Shown here: positions 1-7,161 of the stretch, in pieces
How positions within the stretch are numbered: the stretch's first letter is position 1
How the letters are laid out: each line of letters starts with the position of its first letter
Source of the DNA: Anaerolineae bacterium
Lineage (GTDB): Bacteria > Chloroflexota > Anaerolineae > JAADDB01
Direction: 5' to 3'
DNA length: 10,811 nt
Assembly (NCBI GenBank): GCA_015486895.1
Contig: WFQT01000520.1
Location: 1 to 10,811 of the forward strand
Program-made: the position numbers and the translations under genes
The notes under the pieces: model-generated
Told to the model about the DNA's origin: nothing
Database searches by the model: none
The model's input: only the letters and a program-made list of their open reading frames with translations

Positions 1-83
1 AACTGGGAATGCGTCGCCACAACAAAAGCTTAACGCAAAGAAACCCACCCCTGCCTCCGCCAGGAGCAAATATAGGAACTGGT

Positions 84-1370
84 TCAACCAGCCGCTCTTT
101 CTGTCAACGCTTCCGCTTGTTTGCGAAAATCGTTCATGTCCACCACACTCCCGTTGAACCGGGACTCCTCGGCAGCAAAGGCAAGGAGATGGCTCTCCAA
201 GGCTTCCCGGGCAGGAGTGAGAGATTCAGCTTCGCCACTGACTGCCTTCAGGAACGCTTTCACCACACCGAAATCACCGCCGCCATGACCGCTTTCTGGG
301 GAGGGAATCTCAACATCGGTCTTCCGAAGCGTACGATGGTCCCAGATCTCGATCCATCCGTTGAAATAGTCAAACTTCGCCCGCAGTGTGGCTTTCGTGC
401 CGTCATAGCGCATGGTGCGAGCCTCTTCATGGGAATGTCCGTGCATGAAGAGAACAGCGGAACTGCCCCCCTCAAATTCCATATTCACAGTTTGGTGATC
501 CACAACGTCATTGTCGCTGTGATACACACACCGGCCATACGGCCCTGTCTGCAAAGCGCGCAGCCGGCCCTCGTAGCTGAGATCATTGGTAATAGCTGTA
601 ATAGGCCAGTCGGTGTAGTCCATGTTCAGGTAAATGCGTCGAGCATCGAAAGGACAATCGGCAACGGGACAGCCATCCGTACAGCGTTCTAGAGCGCCGG
701 CCGGGGCATTTTCCGGGCGGAAATGGATCAACGAGCCGAAAGACTGAAGACGTCGCACTCGTTGCCCCATATTCCAATACAAAATATCAAAATCGTGACA
801 ACATTTGGCGAGGATCATGGGAGCGGAGGTCTCTACGTTACGCCAGTTTCCTCGTACGAAGCTGTGGGCCATATGCCAGAAGACCACGTTCTCACGATGC
901 TCAATGATAATGATATCCCCCAGTCGCCCGGAGTCGATGATTTCGTGCAGCTTAGAGAAAAAGGGCGTATAGCGCAACACGTGACAAACTTGGAGAAGTC
1001 GTCCGGTGCGCTCGGCAGTTTGCACCAGGGACACATTGTAATCTAAACGATGCGCCATAGGCTTCTCCAGAAGGACATCGTAGCCTGTCTCTAAAGCAGC
1101 GATAGCAGATGGATAGTGAACTTGATCCATGGTCATGTTGAAAAGTGTATCCGCCATCTGCCCTTTAGCTATGAGGTCTTCCCAGCGGACAAACTGGCGT
1201 TCGGGCGGAATGTTGTGAGCCTTGGCGAAGCGCTCCCGGCGCTCAGGATCAAGTTCAGCGACGGCGACGAATTTCAACTCATCAGGGTGCTCCAGCGCGT
1301 AAGGGCCGTATGAATAGTAGCCCCGTTGGCCAGCACCAACCATAACAGCGGTAATTGGACTTCGGCCCAT
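84..1370 (-). CDS. Gfo/Idh/MocA family NAD(P)-dependent oxidoreductase, 428 aa
   Basis: Probable cytoplasmic sugar or cyclitol dehydrogenase, or a related enzyme using bound NAD(P). Seen: an N-terminal Rossmann fold with the nucleotide loop GAGQRG at residues 12-17, an acidic residue after the second strand (AELD, 38-41), the family signature EKPM at 102-105, and the putative catalytic stretch KCCHDFD at 189-195, where His192 and Asp195 fit the usual substrate-site positions. The length suits the longer members of the family. There is no signal peptide, which argues against the exported branch. A cysteine-rich insert (C230, C234, C239) follows the catalytic region; I recall similar inserts in this subfamily. 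The ATG at 1370 is supported by an AGAGGAGG ribosome site 7 bases upstream. The gene is divergent from the ROK unit. The substrate cannot be read from sequence, and a GH109-like NAD-dependent glycosidase is an alternative. Family confidence is high, substrate unknown. Confidence 0.93.
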   Translation of the reverse strand: MGRSPITAVMVGAGQRGYYSYGPYALEHPDELKFVAVAELDPERRERFAKAHNIPPERQFVRWEDLIAKGQMADTLFNMTMDQVHYPSAIAALETGYDVLLEKPMAHRLDYNVSLVQTAERTGRLLQVCHVLRYTPFFSKLHEIIDSGRLGDIIIIEHRENVVFWHMAHSFVRGNWRNVETSAPMILAKCCHDFDILYWNMGQRVRRLQSFGSLIHFRPENAPAGALERCTDGCPVADCPFDARRIYLNMDYTDWPITAITNDLSYEGRLRALQTGPYGRCVYHSDNDVVDHQTVNMEFEGGSSAVLFMHGHSHEEARTMRYDGTKATLRAKFDYFNGWIEIWDHRTLRKTDVEIPSPESGHGGGDFGVVKAFLKAVSGEAESLTPAREALESHLLAFAAEESRFNGSVVDMNDFRKQAEALTERAAG

Positions 1371-1377
1371 GTTTTTG

Positions 1378-1385
1378 CCTCCTCT
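1378..1385 (-). promoter_or_regulatory. Strong Shine-Dalgarno of the oxidoreductase gene
   Basis: On the minus strand the bases read AGAGGAGG, seven bases before the ATG that ends at 1370. This near-ideal ribosome site fixes the start codon of the oxidoreductase. Confidence 0.8.
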
Positions 1386-1402
1386 AGCAATTAATAAGGT
1401 GT

Positions 1403-1419
1403 GTGGTCACTTAGACCAC
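1403..1419. promoter_or_regulatory. Candidate operator or hairpin upstream of the oxidoreductase
   Basis: Perfect 6-bp arms GTGGTC and GACCAC are separated by ACTTA, about 33 bases upstream of the oxidoreductase start. The TGGTC-N5-GACCA layout resembles operators of some GntR-type regulators, but it could equally be a chance hairpin in the leader. I could not place a convincing -10/-35 pair for the minus-strand gene around it. Confidence 0.3.
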
Positions 1420-1927
1420 CACGCGATGCGATGAATACCGGCAATGACTGCCATGATCTCAGGTTCAGCAATTGCACCTTTTGCCCATCACGCCTGCGAT
1501 GACGATGTCTTCTCAGGTACTTGGCGGCATCGCCCCCCCGAACACACTCGGGGCTGCGGACACCTTCATCGCCGCGTATCCCTCCCCGGAGATTTTTTCA
1601 CACATCGCCAGGAAGGGCCAGGGAGGAGATGCCTGTAGGTCTTAGCGCCCAATTACAATCGAGGGATGATGGACAGCATGACTACCATTCAGTTGGGAAG
1701 ATGCCAACGACACCTGACTTCGCGGCTTTCGACCAGCGTACGAACCACGGAAGACAGTTGGTAGTGTACCACCCGAACAACAGGAAGACAAAACTTTTAC
1801 TCAATTCTTTGTAACAGCCCGCCGGCGTGCATTAGCATGAGCGATAGCAAGTCCTCTAGATCTGTCAACTTACATCCATGTTCAGAACGCACACGACCCG
1901 TAGCATGCAAAACGTTCCTTAGGGAAT
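1420..1927. other. Long intergenic stretch with no convincing gene
   Basis: About 500 bases between two divergent genes. Short open frames exist (for example 1444-1638 and 1521-1814 on the plus strand). Their translations have no recognisable domain, a poor proline/arginine/serine-rich composition and no good ribosome sites. No RNA gene, terminator or insertion sequence end was recognised. It may hold the oxidoreductase promoter or be decayed sequence. Confidence 0.5.
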
Positions 1928-1957
1928 TTGACCACATCCAAACAAATATAATATACT
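1928..1957 (+). promoter_or_regulatory. Sigma-70-like promoter of the ROK unit
   Basis: TTGACC (1928-1933) and TATACT (1952-1957) are separated by 18 bases, each one base from consensus. A second -10-like TATAAT lies at 1947-1952 but is only 13 bases from TTGACC, so the TATACT pairing is preferred. Transcription would begin near 1964, inside the palindrome that starts at 1955. Repressor bound there should block the promoter. Confidence 0.65.
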
Positions 1958-1983
1958 TAGTAAGTTAACTTAACTTACTAAGT
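1955..1983. promoter_or_regulatory. Perfect 29-bp palindromic operator, probable ROK repressor site
   Basis: Arms ACTTAGTAAGTTAA and TTAACTTACTAAGT (14 bp each, no mismatch) surround the single base C1969. The site overlaps the -10 box and predicted start point, and ends 18 bases before the ROK regulator's ATG. A/T-rich palindromes of this kind are typical of XylR/NagC-type ROK repressors. Autoregulation, and control of the two genes downstream, is the natural inference. No second perfect copy occurs in the window, so control of the transporter operon by the same site type is not shown. Confidence 0.75.
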
Positions 1984-2001
1984 CAGCCCAAAGGGGGAGA
2001 A

Positions 2002-3201
2002 ATGTCGTCAGCCGACCGCAAAGCCACACACAGCCAAATTAAATGCCATAATAAGCGCTTCATCCTCAAGACAATTTACGATCAAGGAGAGATCAGTCGC
2101 GCCGACATTGCTCGAACCACCCAGCTAACCAGGCCCACCGTTTCCACCATGGTGTCTGAACTGATGAATGAGGGACTGGTAGTGGAAGTAGGTCAAATGC
2201 CGTCAGAAGGCGGCAAGCCGGCAACATTGCTGAGCTTGAACCCCAACTCCCGCCACCTGATTGGCATTGACTTAGCGAACAGCGAGTTCAGAGGGGCTTT
2301 GCTCAACTTGCGAGGGGAAGCCACCCACCGGGTCAGCTTGCCAACCCATAACCGGAACGGCAAAGCAGCGCTCTCATTAGTGTACCACCTTATTGACAAG
2401 CTGATCGCAGCCGCCGACAACACGCTATTAGGGATTGGCATCGGCACCCCCGGCCTGATCAACGTCCAAGAGGGCATCATCTGCCAAGCCGTCAACTTAG
2501 ATTGGCAAAACCTCGCCCTGCGCGACATTCTGCAGGAGCGCTACAATTTGCCTGTGTATGTTGCCAATGACAGCCAGGCAGCCGCCTTGGGGGAATATAC
2601 GTTTGGCGACCGCAAAGACATCGCCAACCTCGTGGTCGTCAAAGTGGGCCGCGGCATTGGTGCCGGCATCATTCTCAACGGCCGACTATACTACGGTGAC
2701 GACTTCGGAGCTGGCGAAATCGGGCACGTCAAAGTAGTCGAGAACGGTGAATTGTGTCGCTGCGGGCACCATGGCTGCCTGGAAACTGTAGCCAGCAGCC
2801 GGAAAATCACCAAGGAGGCTCGAATAATCTTCGCACGCTTTCCGGATTCCCCCCTGCACCAATTGGTTTCCAGCCCTGAGGATATCACCATTACCACCGT
2901 ACTGAAGGCATATAAAAAGGGTGATCCAAATATACCACAAATGATCAACCAGGCAGGGCGCTACTTAGGCCAGGTAATTGCCAATTTGATCGTCGTGCTG
3001 AACATCCATCACATTGTCATCGCCGGCAGCATGGCCGGCTTTGGCGAGAGCCTATTAAGGCCCATACGCCAGGTCATGCATGAAGATGCTTACGCTGAAC
3101 TCGCCTCCAAAACCGAGGTTAGTTTGAGTCATTTAGGGCCGGATATTGTCATGCAAGGAGCAGCTGCGTTGTTGTTAAGCAGTGAATTAGGCATTGTCTG
3201 A
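2002..3201 (+). CDS. ROK family transcriptional repressor with N-terminal HTH, 399 aa
   Basis: Sugar-responsive repressor of the NagC/XylR type. Seen: a winged helix-turn-helix in about residues 15-75, with a recognition region (TQLTRPTVSTMVSEL) near 40-54, then a ROK sugar-kinase-like fold from about 85. The ROK zinc motif is intact: GH at 241-242 followed by C252, C254 and C259 (CRCGHHGCLE). The sugar-site residues N189-D190 and the E239-IGH motif are kept. The phosphate-binding loop near 88-100 reads GIDLANSEFRG and lacks the usual DxGGT pattern, as expected for a regulator that binds sugar but does not phosphorylate it. Length is usual for the family. A GGGGGAG ribosome site sits just before the ATG. 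It is the first gene of a co-directional unit and lies directly behind a palindromic operator, so autorepression is likely. The inducer is unknown. Confidence 0.95.
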   Translation: MSSADRKATHSQIKCHNKRFILKTIYDQGEISRADIARTTQLTRPTVSTMVSELMNEGLVVEVGQMPSEGGKPATLLSLNPNSRHLIGIDLANSEFRGALLNLRGEATHRVSLPTHNRNGKAALSLVYHLIDKLIAAADNTLLGIGIGTPGLINVQEGIICQAVNLDWQNLALRDILQERYNLPVYVANDSQAAALGEYTFGDRKDIANLVVVKVGRGIGAGIILNGRLYYGDDFGAGEIGHVKVVENGELCRCGHHGCLETVASSRKITKEARIIFARFPDSPLHQLVSSPEDITITTVLKAYKKGDPNIPQMINQAGRYLGQVIANLIVVLNIHHIVIAGSMAGFGESLLRPIRQVMHEDAYAELASKTEVSLSHLGPDIVMQGAAALLLSSELGIV

Positions 3202-3228
3202 GGCACCAATCGTTATAGGATCAGAGAT

Positions 3229-3235
3229 GAGGTGA
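3229..3235 (+). promoter_or_regulatory. Shine-Dalgarno supporting a TTG start
   Basis: GAGGTGA lies six bases before TTG at 3242. The next in-frame ATG would be residue 29 and has no such site, so the uncommon TTG start is preferred. Confidence 0.7.
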
Positions 3236-3241
3236 ATAAAC

Positions 3242-4627
3242 TTGAACTTGATCAAGCCAGACGTCAAACCGCCGTTAGACCCTGATTTCCATCCGGCAGT
3301 GTTGGCTAACCATGCCTTTCTGCAAATGGTCGAGGCGTCAGGAAAAGCCGTTCCTCTCATCATCGGGTTGGAGCGAGCCGACGGTCACCTATCACGCTTT
3401 GAAACGCGAGTCTTCGCGAAAGATCACCCCTATGCTGCCGCGAATCTGTTCTACGTCGAACGGTTAGTCAAATTCCTGCTCTGGCAAAGAGGAGGGTGGA
3501 AGATATACGTTGGTGGGCCGAGAAGAATCGGTGAACAGATCAAAGCCTACTACACAGCGGACGGTGAGCGTCATTTCGACTACAGATTCATGGGAGAAAC
3601 CGTCTATGAAAAGGAATTCACGGTTGTTCCCCGGGCGCCGGAAGATGTCCCTGCGGCCAATGAAAGTGGACGTGCTTTAGGCCGCCACTTAGATGGCTAT
3701 CGCATCGGCTTTGATTTAGGGGCTTCGGACAGAAAAGTATCTGCTGTCATTAACGGTCAGCCAGTATATAGTGAAGAAGTTATCTGGCAGCCAGGCCAAG
3801 AAAGCGACCCTCAATATCACTTCAACGAGATATTGGCGGCCCTGAACAGTGCTCGAAATAAGCTTTCCCGTTTAGATGCTATCGGCGGCAGCTCGGCTGG
3901 AATATTCATCAATAACCGCCCCATGGTGGCATCGATATTCCGCAGCATACCCCCTGAGAGGGATGCCGAAATCAAGTCGCTCTTTTTGCGCCTTCGTGAC
4001 CGGTTCAAGGTACCCCTAGAAGTGATCAATGACGGCGATGTCACAGCCTTGGCCGGCGCGATGTCACTGCAAGACAACGCTGTCCTCGGCATCGCTATGG
4101 GTTCCAGCGAGGCTGCCGGATACGTAGACCGGCAGGGACGGATCACCGGCTGGCTCAACGAGTTGGCATTTGCACCAGTGGACTACAACCCCAACGCACC
4201 GGTGGACGAATGGTCCGGCGACCGGGGCGTTGGCGCCCAATACTTTTCACAGCAAGCAGTCTTCCGTCTGGCGTCCAAAGTCGGCATTACCATCCCAAAA
4301 GACATCTCCGACGCCGAAAAGCTTAAGTACGTGCAACAACATCTGGAATCGGGAGACACAGGCGCTACACAGATCTGGCAGAGTATCGGCATTTACCTGG
4401 GCTATGCCATTGCCCATTACAGCGACTTTTATGACCTGAAACATGTGCTTGTCCTCGGCCGGGTCACTTCAGGACGGGGAGGCAGCATCATCATAGAAAA
4501 AGCGAAACAGGTCCTACAAACTGAATTTCCAGACCTATACGCTAACATCAACATCCAGCTCCCGGATGAGACAAGTCGCCGCGTAGGACAAGCCATTGCG
4601 GCAGCCAGTTTGCCCGCTTTAGACTGA
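3242..4627 (+). CDS. ROK-fold protein (sugar kinase-like) with extra N-terminal domain, 461 aa
   Basis: Probable sugar kinase or sugar sensor. Seen: an ASKHA/ROK core from about residue 152, with a phosphate loop DLGASDRK (158-165), a candidate catalytic Asp in INDGD (264 or 266), and NELAFAPVD (306-314) where ROK enzymes have the E-x-G-H motif. The cysteine/histidine zinc motif of classical ROK proteins is absent, and no HTH is visible. Residues 1 to about 150 form a region I cannot assign. It contains a conserved-looking FYVERLVKFLLWQRGG stretch (70-85) and a glycine-rich IYVGGPRRIG (88-97). At 461 residues it is well above the ~300 of ordinary ROK kinases. Start is TTG with a good ribosome site. 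It lies 40 bases after the repressor gene and 63 before the deacetylase, so probably one transcript. Because the phosphate loop is better preserved than in the repressor, catalysis is plausible but unproven. Confidence 0.85.
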   Translation: MNLIKPDVKPPLDPDFHPAVLANHAFLQMVEASGKAVPLIIGLERADGHLSRFETRVFAKDHPYAAANLFYVERLVKFLLWQRGGWKIYVGGPRRIGEQIKAYYTADGERHFDYRFMGETVYEKEFTVVPRAPEDVPAANESGRALGRHLDGYRIGFDLGASDRKVSAVINGQPVYSEEVIWQPGQESDPQYHFNEILAALNSARNKLSRLDAIGGSSAGIFINNRPMVASIFRSIPPERDAEIKSLFLRLRDRFKVPLEVINDGDVTALAGAMSLQDNAVLGIAMGSSEAAGYVDRQGRITGWLNELAFAPVDYNPNAPVDEWSGDRGVGAQYFSQQAVFRLASKVGITIPKDISDAEKLKYVQQHLESGDTGATQIWQSIGIYLGYAIAHYSDFYDLKHVLVLGRVTSGRGGSIIIEKAKQVLQTEFPDLYANINIQLPDETSRRVGQAIAAASLPALD

Positions 4628-4690
4628 CGATCATGATAGCTCGTTAGTAACTATCAGAAACAGGACTCTCAATAGCGAGGACGCAAAACA

Positions 4691-5542
4691 ATGAAACTTA
4701 ACCGTAACACAGCGACAGTTTTCGTGCCAGACGGCTTGCCCGTCGAACAAGCCCTGGCCCGTACCACACATATGGCCTTTGGAGCCCACCAGGATGACCT
4801 GGAAATCATGGCCATAGACGGCATTTTAAGCTGTTACCAACAAAATGACCGCTGGTTTACCGGCGTTGTGGTCACCGATGGGCGTGGTGCGCCACGCAGC
4901 AGCCTGTATGGAGACTACAGTGATGACCAGATGTGGGCAGTGCGCAACAAGGAGCAACGAAAAGCAGCCGTCATAGGTGAATACGCGGCCCAGGTATTCT
5001 TAGATTACCACAGCTCCGAGGTTAAAAACGGCGCTAACGTCCAGCCGGTTGAGGACATTGTCGAGCTACTCCGGACAGCTCAACCGGAAATTGTCTACAC
5101 CCATAACTTAGCAGACAAGCATGACACTCATGTGGGCGTGGCCTTAAAGGTAATACAGGCCATACGAAAGTTGCCGCAGCCAGAACGGCCACAAAAGCTA
5201 TACGGTTGCGAAGTGTGGCGCAACCTGGACTGGTTAGCGGACGAGGACAAAATTGCCTTCAACGTTTCTACGCACGAGAACCTGCAAATGGCCCTTATGG
5301 GCGTCTTCGACTCGCAGGTTAGCGGTGGCAAGCGGTATGACTTGGCCACCATGGGACGCCGGCAGGCGAATGCAACCTATCACGAACCCCATGCCCCTGA
5401 TGTTGCCACCGGCTTAGTCTTCGCTATGGACTTAACCCCGCTCATTGAGGACGACAAAGTAGACATCCAGGCATACGTTCGTGGGTTTATCGATCGGTTT
5501 GCGTCAAATGTCTACCGGCGCATAGAGCAAATGATATTGTAA
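4691..5542 (+). CDS. PIG-L family zinc-dependent deacetylase, 283 aa
   Basis: Likely removes an acetyl group from an amino sugar or glycoside in the cytoplasm, as do the GlcNAc-PI and BshB/MshB-type members of the family. Seen: the N-terminal metal motif AHQDDLE at 32-38 (His33 and Asp36 as zinc ligands, Asp35 as probable general base) and the second motif HNLADKHDTHVG at 138-149, supplying the third ligand (His147, or His144). Gln34 replaces the more common proline of the HPDD motif, which I recall as normal for a ~280-residue subfamily. There is no signal peptide or membrane segment. A GAGGA ribosome site precedes the ATG by 9 bases. It is the last gene of the ROK unit. The pairing with two ROK proteins points to an acylated sugar substrate (inference). 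The exact substrate cannot be named. Confidence 0.93.
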   Translation: MKLNRNTATVFVPDGLPVEQALARTTHMAFGAHQDDLEIMAIDGILSCYQQNDRWFTGVVVTDGRGAPRSSLYGDYSDDQMWAVRNKEQRKAAVIGEYAAQVFLDYHSSEVKNGANVQPVEDIVELLRTAQPEIVYTHNLADKHDTHVGVALKVIQAIRKLPQPERPQKLYGCEVWRNLDWLADEDKIAFNVSTHENLQMALMGVFDSQVSGGKRYDLATMGRRQANATYHEPHAPDVATGLVFAMDLTPLIEDDKVDIQAYVRGFIDRFASNVYRRIEQMIL

Positions 5543-5610
5543 AAAAGCAAACTAAGAGCGATCTGTCCACACGAATAAGAAGCTGGACAATAGCGCGTAT
5601 CTTCTCAATA

Positions 5611-5672
5611 TCCTGGGGTAGGGGCAGGTCTTGTACCTGCCCAGGTGGGCGACCACAAGAGTTCGCTCCTGG
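5611..5672. repeat. Paired related hairpins (REP-like) in opposite orientation
   Basis: First hairpin: GGGCAGGT (5622-5629), loop CTTGT, ACCTGCCC (5635-5642), eight perfect pairs. Second: GGGCGA (5647-5652) against TCGCTC (5663-5668) with one G-T pair. The loops are reverse complements of each other (TCTTGT at 5629-5634, ACAAGA at 5655-5660), so the two units look like inverted relatives. The pair is bounded by a 6-bp direct repeat TCCTGG (5611-5616 and 5667-5672). I recall very similar GGGCAGGT...ACCTGCCC hairpins scattered in Chloroflexota genomes. It follows the deacetylase gene by 80 bases and could stabilise the 3' end of that mRNA. There is no T-run, so it is not a standard intrinsic terminator. 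Confidence 0.7.
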
Positions 5673-5709
5673 TTTTTGAACAGATACAATAGCGCTTTTG
5701 ATTTTAGCC

Positions 5710-5721
5710 ACAGATTAACAC
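5710..5721 (+). repeat. ACAGATTAACAC repeat core, copy 1
   Basis: Exact 12-mer ACAGATTAACAC. The same 12-mer recurs at 10547-10558 (plus) and at 7217-7228 as its reverse complement. All three copies are intergenic, which marks a dispersed repeat style rather than chance. Next to it, GGTTTTC (5723-5729) and GAAAACC (5744-5750) form a 7-bp inverted repeat. Confidence 0.6.
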
Positions 5722-5756
5722 GGGTTTTCACAAAATTAGAGGGGAAAACCACCAAA

Positions 5757-5933
5757 AATCAGTGTGATCTGTTCCGAAAACAGGACGCTGATGACGCAGA
5801 TGAACGCTAATTTCCGCAGATTCCTAAGAAATCATCTGCATCAATCTGTAAGATCAGCGCAATCAGTGTTCTTATTTTCATCACTATGCGGTGTGCAACC
5901 GCTCATGGCGACTGTGCAATCAGTGTGATCTGT
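5757..5933. repeat. 16-bp direct repeats bracketing the ~140-bp element
   Basis: AATCAGTGTGATCTGT occurs exactly at 5757-5772 and 5918-5933, two bases outside each end of the 5775-5915 repeat element. This could be a target-site-like duplication from insertion of the element, or another internal unit of a compound repeat. The copy at the other end of the transporter operon shows no such flanking pair. Confidence 0.6.
5775..5915 (+). repeat. ~140-bp dispersed intergenic repeat, left copy
   Basis: 141 bases that align with the reverse complement of 10486-10621. By hand I count 119 identical positions out of 136 aligned, plus one 5-base insertion in this copy. It contains GATGACGCAGATGAACGC-type internal duplications and a 6-bp inverted repeat (GCAGAT 5816-5821, ATCTGC 5834-5839). 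No coding frame is apparent and no convincing terminal inverted repeats were seen. It lies between the ROK unit and the transporter operon. Confidence 0.85.
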
Positions 5934-6021
5934 GGTCGGAATTGCCTTGTTAAGCCGAAAAATGGATTCCCAGCAGACTCCAGCAAGAAGCGTTGAATAA
6001 AGTACAAAGGAGAAAGAATAA

Positions 6022-7095
6022 ATGGGAGAGTCTACAGTTTCTCAAGTGCCTATTAACAAAATCAGGCGACGGTGGAAAGTAATCAGCCATGACTACATCT
6101 TGCGCAAATTCATCAGATCGCTGTTTATCGTCTGGGCAGCAATTACTGCCACTTTCGTTCTCATTCACATGATGCCCAGCAACCCCATCGAACTCTACGT
6201 CAACCAATTAGTCATGCAGCAAGGTATCACTTATGAGGAGGCAAAAGACCAGGCCGCTACGCTTTTCAGTATCGACTTGAAAAAGCCAATGTCGTTGCAA
6301 TACATAGAATTCTTGCAGAAAGTGATCAAAGGAGATTTCGGAACCTCTGTGCTCTCGCCAGGCACGCCAGTTGCAGATATCATCAAAGAGTATCTCCCCT
6401 GGACGGTTTTTTCTATTGGCACAGGGTTACTAATTAGCTTCACCTTGGGCATATTGCTCGGCATGTTAGCCGCGTACCGCCGTGATACAGTCGTGGACCA
6501 ACTTTTGACGTTATACGCATCCATTTTCTCGGCGGTACCGAACTATCTTGTAGCCATCATCATCCTTGTCCTGTTTGGCGTGCAGTGGGGGGTCATGCCC
6601 ATAGCAAAACTAAGAGGGGTTCTTTCGCCGGGCGTGAAACCAGCGCTATCCTGGGTGTTCGTTAAAGATGCACTCTTCCATGGCTCATTCCCAATCATCG
6701 TCATCGTCCTAACCTGGACAGCCAGTTGGCTGCTCATCATGCGCAGCAGCACCTGGTCCACCCTGGAAGAAGATTACGTCAACGTTGCCCGGGCAAAAGG
6801 GCTCACAGACGGTCGCATCATGACCGCTTACGTGGGAAGAAATGCCACTTTGCCACTGTTCGCTCGTTTCGCCCTGGCCATTGGGCTGATCGTCGGCGGT
6901 TCCGTCCTTATCGAGCAGATCACGCAATACCGCGGCGTAGGATACACTTTGCTGCAAGCAGTCAATCGCCGCGACTACTCGTTGATGCAAGGCATTTTCT
7001 TAATCCTAACTTTTTCTGTGATCTTCGCCAACTTCTTCGCCGACCTGCTTTACGGCTGGATTGACCCCCGCATCAAAGTTGGAAATAACAAATAA
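6022..7095 (+). CDS. Oligopeptide-family ABC importer, DppB-type permease, 357 aa
   Basis: Inner-membrane channel subunit of a peptide/nickel/oligosaccharide (Opp/Dpp family) importer. Seen: a first membrane helix around residues 30-51, the long periplasmic loop typical of DppB (52-125), then helices near 128-151, 168-189, 222-240, 280-298 and 322-346. The cytoplasmic coupling (EAA) loop EEDYVNVARAKGLTDGRI is at 249-266, and the family-typical C-terminal YGWIDPRI is at 344-351. AAGGAG sits nine bases before the ATG. It is the first gene of the transporter run and is separated from the next permease by 168 bases of repeat-containing spacer, longer than usual inside such operons. In Thermotoga and Pyrococcus, close relatives of this family carry beta-linked oligosaccharides, so the family name does not fix the substrate as peptide. 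Confidence 0.95.
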   Translation: MGESTVSQVPINKIRRRWKVISHDYILRKFIRSLFIVWAAITATFVLIHMMPSNPIELYVNQLVMQQGITYEEAKDQAATLFSIDLKKPMSLQYIEFLQKVIKGDFGTSVLSPGTPVADIIKEYLPWTVFSIGTGLLISFTLGILLGMLAAYRRDTVVDQLLTLYASIFSAVPNYLVAIIILVLFGVQWGVMPIAKLRGVLSPGVKPALSWVFVKDALFHGSFPIIVIVLTWTASWLLIMRSSTWSTLEEDYVNVARAKGLTDGRIMTAYVGRNATLPLFARFALAIGLIVGGSVLIEQITQYRGVGYTLLQAVNRRDYSLMQGIFLILTFSVIFANFFADLLYGWIDPRIKVGNNK

Positions 7096-7161
7096 GGAAG
7101 CCGTCCATGCTGAAATCGTTTCAAATAACACACGATACAGAGGAGTTGTCATGGGCCTACG

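Noticed and set aside
9..692. 227-codon plus-strand frame
   Set aside because: Lies opposite the well-supported oxidoreductase gene and has no recognisable domain; a shadow frame.
1444..1814. Overlapping plus-strand frames of 64 and 97 codons in the divergent intergenic region
   Set aside because: No domain, odd composition, no ribosome site and no link to neighbours; they look like chance frames.
1660..1815. Minus-strand frame of roughly 48 codons with a hydrophobic stretch, considered as a transposase or gene remnant
   Set aside because: No similarity I could recognise, no start with ribosome site, and a stop just upstream.
4634..4656. TGATAG/CTATCA inverted repeat and a TTAGTAA half-site between the ROK-fold gene and the deacetylase gene
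   Set aside because: Six-base stem with an 11-base loop and a 7-base match to the operator are within chance for A/T-rich spacer.
5564..5589. TGTCCA/TGGACA inverted repeat after the deacetylase gene considered as a terminator
   Set aside because: Six-base stem, 14-base loop and no T-run.
5787..5806. CTGATGA in the repeat element, considered as a hammerhead ribozyme core
   Set aside because: The required GAAA partner, cleavage-site context and flanking stems are absent.
5543..5940. Repeat-rich gap considered as a CRISPR array
   Set aside because: Repeat units vary in size and spacing, occur in both orientations, and there are no regular spacers or cas genes.
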